A DNA stretch of 7,326 nucleotides. Source: Dehalococcoidia bacterium (GTDB taxonomy: Bacteria > Chloroflexota > Dehalococcoidia > DSTF01 > JALHUB01). Both the position numbers and the translations under genes were made by a program. The stretch is from the NCBI GenBank assembly GCA_022865685.1, contig JALHUB010000225.1, positions 1 through 7,326 of the forward strand, read 5' to 3'. Positions 4,610-7,326 of this stretch are shown one piece after another (the stretch's first letter is position 1; the number at the start of each line of letters is the position of its first letter). The notes below the pieces were generated by a model. It did no database searches, had not been told where the DNA came from, and was given only the letters and a program-made list of their open reading frames with translations.

Positions 4610-6862
4610 CTAGCCCTCCGGCCCGCACGTGGAGGGCCACTTTAATGGCCCCGAGTTCTTCACTGCGAGCATCACATCCACGACGGTCACCAGCCCGTTC
4701 TTGTCAATGTCCAGAATGGAGTCGGAGACGGGATCGGGCGGGGGGATTAGATTGAAGGCCCTGTTGGCGATGAAAAATAAATCTCCCACGTTTGCCGTGC
4801 GGTTGCCGTCGACGTCGACAATCTCTATCCAGTCCTCGCAGCCGTCGCCGTCGCTGTCCTTGTTGGCGACCCCCGTGCCGTAACCAAACGCCTCCACCTG
4901 ATCGATGATCTCGCAGGCGGCACCGCCGCCTGTGCCCCAGCCGTTGTCCGAGTCTGCGTCGACAATGCTGCCGCCACTCTGGCATACTATCCCGTCGCCG
5001 TCGACGTCCATTTCGACGCCATTCTCAAGGCCGTCGTACTCGGCGTCCCAGGCCGGATAGGCCCCCTGTGCCGGCACGTTGATTTGGCAACCCCTGTAGT
5101 AGACCTGCTGCGCGGCTCCCCAGGCGGGCCATGCAGCGGGGTCGTTCGGGTTCGTGCCGAGCCTCCACTCCGCGCCGTCGTTGACCGTGTCGCCGTCGGT
5201 GTCGGGCTTCAGCGGATTGCTGGCTACCTTGCCGCCGGTGGTGTCGTTCTCGTACGCATCGGTCGCGCCGTCATTGTCGTCGTCTTCGTCGCAGGCGTCA
5301 CCTAGCTTGTCCTGGTTGGGGTTGCTTGCGTCGAGGTTGGGGATCTTGATGCCGTTGTCCCGGCGCTTGCCGTCGTTGTTCTCCTGTCCTGGGTTGGCCA
5401 CAGTCGGGCAGTTGTCGTCCAGGTTCACGCTCTCACCCGTCTCGGCGCTGCCAGCAGCTGCGGCGAGGTAGTCGTCGTCCGGCCGGTCGAGGAGGCCGTC
5501 GGCGTCGGAGTCCGTATCCGTCGGGTCGGTGAACTGGAACATCTCCACGAAGTCGGCAGCGCCGTCATCATCGGTGTCTGCATCCACTTGGCTGGAGCCC
5601 CAGGCCCACTCGATGCCGTCTAACAGGCCGTCGCAGTCCTGGTCAGCAGCGGTATCGTGCTGTACCCAGACAGGGTCCTCGCTATATCGCACCCAGTTCG
5701 GGCTACTATCGCAGGTGACGCCGGTCGGTGTGTCAACCGCGTCCACTGCGGGCCACCCCGGCTGGACGTGACCACCGTTCATGAGGCAGTCGCCGTCGGC
5801 GTCAACGTGAGTCTTGCCGCCGAGTGTTACGAGGTCGGGGTCATTCCAGCTTTCTTCCGGACTGATGAAACCGCTGTCGTCGGCGTCGCAATCGCCGTGG
5901 GTGGCGTCGCAGCCGTCGTCGTCCAGCCAGTAGCACTCGAGCTGAACGAAACGTTCGACGTAGCCGGTGTCAGAGGGGAAGCTTGGCGGGCTCTGGAATG
6001 ACTTTCGCAGGTCCCCGGGCTGGTTGAGCGAGGTTGAGCCCACGCTCTGGAGGGCCGTCCAGCGCACGTATAGCCCGCTGTTGTCATCCAAACCATCCCA
6101 GTTGGCATCGACACCGTTGAGGGGCGGGTTGTTGTAGAGGGTGGTGATGGATTCGCTGGTCTGGGGGCTGTCCAGGCAGACGTTGGAGGGCGGAGTAGTC
6201 GGGGCGCCGCCAAGCTTGGTGGCGGCGACGAAGGCGCCCCCGCCGGGGGAGAAGGGGACTTGGGCGTAGACGGTGTTAAGGACGGAGTTTGTGGCCACCA
6301 AGGGCCAGGGGGGGACGGTGCCGATACAGATCATACCGATGTCCACTTTGTGGCGGGCGATCCAGGGCCATGGAGGCATGATCGGCAGGAGGAAGGCGGC
6401 CGGCCCGAGCGCCCCTTTGTTCGTGGTTGCCTCTAGCCAGGTCAGAGGCGTTTGAGCGATACCGTCGTACATGAGGTCGACTTGGCCGTCGCAGTTGACG
6501 TCTACGCTAGACCATACTGTTCCGAGGGGTTTAATCGGGACAAGGGGAGGGGGAGGGGAGACGTCGTACGGTGGGCCCGTATCCGGGTCAACCGAAAAGC
6601 CCGGCCCGGAGAATACTGCGGGTATGGTCGTGCGCTCACCCTTGAGGACCTGTGTGACAACCTGGCTCGCCGCTATGCTCTGGCCAAGCTGCGTCGTGCT
6701 CACCCCGCCAATGGCTTGCGCTGCGAACGGCTGGACGGGCCGCGGCATGTTGGCCCGGGTGACGCTGGAGTCCCGGACAACGCTGAACGAGGTCAGCGTC
6801 CCCGCCGCAATGACGGCGGCCAGCCCAAGAAGAAGCAGGCGTGTGACGTTTCGAGCGCGCAT
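4610..6862 (-). CDS. secreted multi-calcium-site protein with C-terminal dockerin-like module, 750 aa
   Basis: This is a large exported protein. Residues 1-30 form a signal peptide (basic MRARNVTR, then a Leu/Ala-rich core). No C-terminal anchor is seen, so it is probably released or held by another protein. The body is Asp-rich with many candidate calcium loops: DVNCDGQVD (121-129), an EF-hand-like loop DADDSGFISPEE (326-337), DQDCDGLLDGIE (407-418), DADTDDDGAADFVE (427-440), DTDSDADGLLD (449-459), a thrombospondin type 3-like stretch from DNCPTVANPGQ (482-492) to GDACDEDDDNDG (521-532), PDTDGDTVNDGAEWRLGTNP (553-572), and DVDGDG (619-624). The C terminus has two DxDxN...D loops, 683-694 and 718-729, start-to-start 35 residues, as in type I dockerins. 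No catalytic domain was recognised; residues 40-320 are not assignable. An adhesive or scaffold role is inferred. It has its own strong promoter downstream of ftsK, and the cohesin-like surface protein lies downstream. Confidence 0.85.
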   Translation of the reverse strand: MRARNVTRLLLLGLAAVIAAGTLTSFSVVRDSSVTRANMPRPVQPFAAQAIGGVSTTQLGQSIAASQVVTQVLKGERTTIPAVFSGPGFSVDPDTGPPYDVSPPPPLVPIKPLGTVWSSVDVNCDGQVDLMYDGIAQTPLTWLEATTNKGALGPAAFLLPIMPPWPWIARHKVDIGMICIGTVPPWPLVATNSVLNTVYAQVPFSPGGGAFVAATKLGGAPTTPPSNVCLDSPQTSESITTLYNNPPLNGVDANWDGLDDNSGLYVRWTALQSVGSTSLNQPGDLRKSFQSPPSFPSDTGYVERFVQLECYWLDDDGCDATHGDCDADDSGFISPEESWNDPDLVTLGGKTHVDADGDCLMNGGHVQPGWPAVDAVDTPTGVTCDSSPNWVRYSEDPVWVQHDTAADQDCDGLLDGIEWAWGSSQVDADTDDDGAADFVEMFQFTDPTDTDSDADGLLDRPDDDYLAAAAGSAETGESVNLDDNCPTVANPGQENNDGKRRDNGIKIPNLDASNPNQDKLGDACDEDDDNDGATDAYENDTTGGKVASNPLKPDTDGDTVNDGAEWRLGTNPNDPAAWPAWGAAQQVYYRGCQINVPAQGAYPAWDAEYDGLENGVEMDVDGDGIVCQSGGSIVDADSDNGWGTGGGAACEIIDQVEAFGYGTGVANKDSDGDGCEDWIEIVDVDGNRTANVGDLFFIANRAFNLIPPPDPVSDSILDIDKNGLVTVVDVMLAVKNSGPLKWPSTCGPEG

Positions 6863-6868
6863 CGTGCA

Positions 6869-6874
6869 CCTCCC
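6869..6874 (-). promoter_or_regulatory. Shine-Dalgarno site of the 750-aa protein gene
   Basis: GGGAGG on the minus strand, ending 6 nt before the ATG at 6862-6860, fixes this start. The surrounding leader (GGGAGGTGCACGATG) closely resembles that of the downstream surface-protein gene. Confidence 0.85.
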
Positions 6875-6897
6875 GAAACTAATGCTGCCACCAGCGG

Positions 6898-6914
6898 TCC
6901 AGAGGATATCTGGA
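6898..6914. promoter_or_regulatory. inverted repeat at the transcription start, candidate operator
   Basis: TCCAGA (6898-6903) and TCTGGA (6909-6914) are perfect inverted arms separated by 5 bp. The repeat shares one base with the -10 element and covers the expected start of transcription, a usual place for a repressor site. In RNA it would only form a small 5' hairpin if transcription starts early enough. No regulator family was matched. Confidence 0.45.
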
Positions 6915-6941
6915 ATATACTCCCGCTGGAGGATTTGTCAA
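6914..6941 (-). promoter_or_regulatory. strong sigma-70 promoter of the 750-aa protein gene
   Basis: The minus strand carries a consensus -35 TTGACA (6941-6936) and a -10 TATATT (6919-6914; five of six bases match), with a 16-bp spacer. Transcription should begin near 6907 and give a leader of about 45 nt. This is the best promoter in the window, and it makes the gene independent of ftsK. Confidence 0.8.
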
Positions 6942-6958
6942 GGGCCAATTCGTTCAGC

Positions 6959-6973
6959 CGTCATTTATTGACG
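6959..6973. promoter_or_regulatory. inverted repeat upstream of the -35, candidate regulator site
   Basis: CGTCA (6959-6963) and TGACG (6969-6973) form a perfect 5-5-5 inverted repeat with an AT-only centre. It is centred about 25 bp upstream of the -35 hexamer, near -60 relative to the predicted start, a position typical of activator sites. It could also be an RNA hairpin in the 3' tail of ftsK. Confidence 0.4.
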
Positions 6974-6976
6974 AAA

Positions 6977-7002
6977 GCCTCCTGCGCTACCGGCAGGCAG
7001 GC
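6977..7002 (-). terminator. second hairpin downstream of ftsK, backup terminator
   Basis: On the minus strand GCCTGCCTGC (7002-6993) pairs with GCAGGAGGC (6985-6977) as a 9-bp stem with one bulged G and a 7-nt loop, followed by TTTCGTC. The stem is strong but the T tract is short. It lies just after the better terminator and may back it up. Confidence 0.4.
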
Positions 7003-7037
7003 AAACAAAACGCGCCAAATGGAATCCGACAGGCGCG
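7003..7037 (-). terminator. intrinsic terminator of ftsK
   Basis: On the minus strand CGCGCC (7037-7032) pairs with GGCGCG (7016-7011) across a 15-nt loop, followed immediately by TTTTGTTT (7010-7003). It begins 23 nt after the ftsK stop codon. The GC-only 6-bp stem and the T tract make this a credible rho-independent terminator, although the loop is long. Confidence 0.65.
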
Positions 7038-7060
7038 CGATTTTCCCAACAATCAGACAA

Positions 7061-7326
7061 TTAGAAGCTTCCCTCGTTGTCCTCCTCTCGCACCAGCACC
7101 TTCCGCGAGCTGCCGCCCTCCGACTCGCCGACGACCCCCTTCTCCTCCAGCATGTCCATCAGCCGCGCCGCCCGCGGATAGCCCACGCGCAGCCGCCGCT
7201 GTAGCATCGACGCCGACATCCGCGTGTGCTCCATCGCCAGCGTCCGCGCCCGCTCGTACAGCGGGTCGTCCACCCCGAACAGCTCGTCGACCTCAGCCTT
7301 CGACTCGTCGAGCAGGTCGTCGTACA
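7061..7326 (-). CDS. ftsK: DNA translocase FtsK/SpoIIIE, C-terminal end only
   Basis: This is the last 88 codons of an FtsK-type DNA translocase, the septum-located hexameric motor that pumps chromosomal DNA during division. The frame is open to the window edge, so the N-terminal membrane part and the motor ATPase lie outside. What remains is the gamma domain, a winged helix that reads polarity sequences in DNA: DDPLYERARTLAMEHTRMSA, then SMLQRRLRVGYPRAARLMDM, then LEEKGVVGESEGGSSRKVLV. It aligns without gaps through the recognition helix with the E. coli gamma domain (RIGYNRAARIIEQME). The recognition helix has Pro where E. coli FtsK has Asn1296 and Asp where it has Glu1303, while Arg1300 is kept. 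The tail after the domain is short and acidic (REEDNEGSF). The GTG at 7273 is internal, not a start. Confidence 0.93.
   Translation of the reverse strand, partial: YDDLLDESKAEVDELFGVDDPLYERARTLAMEHTRMSASMLQRRLRVGYPRAARLMDMLEEKGVVGESEGGSSRKVLVREEDNEGSF

Noticed and set aside
4640..5640. Dense GTCGCCGTC-like repeats, considered as a CRISPR or tandem DNA repeat array
   Set aside because: The units are irregular and follow the codons of Asp-Gly-Asp calcium loops; spacing and sequence vary as expected for protein-level repeats.
6544..6557. Two overlapping matches to the E. coli KOPS motif GGGNAGGG
   Set aside because: They arise from the Pro codons of the SPPPPLVP stretch in the 750-aa gene, and the local FtsK gamma domain differs at motif-reading residues.
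6452..7204. 250-aa open frame on the + strand across the start of the 750-aa gene, the intergenic region and the end of ftsK
   Set aside because: It runs antisense through two supported genes and through the promoter and terminators between them, and has no domain or ribosome binding site that stands out.

Overview
This window looks like a piece of a GC-rich bacterial chromosome. Two core housekeeping genes, uvrB at the left edge and ftsK at the right edge, both cut by the window ends, enclose a small accessory region. The lineage cannot be proved from this stretch. The combination of a high-GC chromosome, a zinc-ribbon class III cyclase, surface proteins with Pro/Thr linkers and LamG folds, and dockerin/thrombospondin-type-3 calcium repeats makes me favour a Chloroflexota (Dehalococcoidia-like) genome, but that is an inference.

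Layout, left to right. Positions 2-1954 (+) hold uvrB, the nucleotide excision repair helicase, lacking only about its first 40 codons. A 144-bp gap (1955-2098) contains a weak terminator candidate, a possible promoter and a bulged inverted repeat. Next, on the + strand, comes a 237-residue protein (2099-2812) with a four-cysteine zinc ribbon and an apparently catalytically complete class III adenylate cyclase domain. It converges almost stop-to-stop, 4 nt apart, on a minus-strand block. In transcription order that block is ftsK (C-terminal 88 codons, 7326-7061), a 750-residue secreted calcium-binding protein (6862-4610) and a 539-residue surface protein (4436-2817).

The most interesting point is the two secreted proteins. 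The 750-residue protein ends in a paired calcium-loop module with the spacing of a type I dockerin. The 539-residue protein carries an N-terminal domain that resembles a cohesin, then a Pro/Thr linker, a LamG-like domain and a C-terminal membrane anchor. Together they could be a two-gene cohesin-dockerin surface assembly: an anchored, LamG-bearing receptor and a free, multi-calcium-site ligand. The dockerin motif is clear in the sequence. The cohesin assignment and the interaction are inferences.

Regulation is readable upstream of the 750-residue gene. ftsK transcription should end at an intrinsic terminator (7003-7037). A near-consensus sigma-70 promoter (TTGACA, 16-bp spacer, TATATT) then drives the secreted-protein gene. 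A perfect inverted repeat abuts the -10 element and a second one lies just upstream of the -35. The two secreted-protein genes share a very similar Shine-Dalgarno leader, but a 173-bp gap with a possible weak terminator separates them. No rRNA, tRNA, CRISPR array, insertion sequence or integrase was seen.
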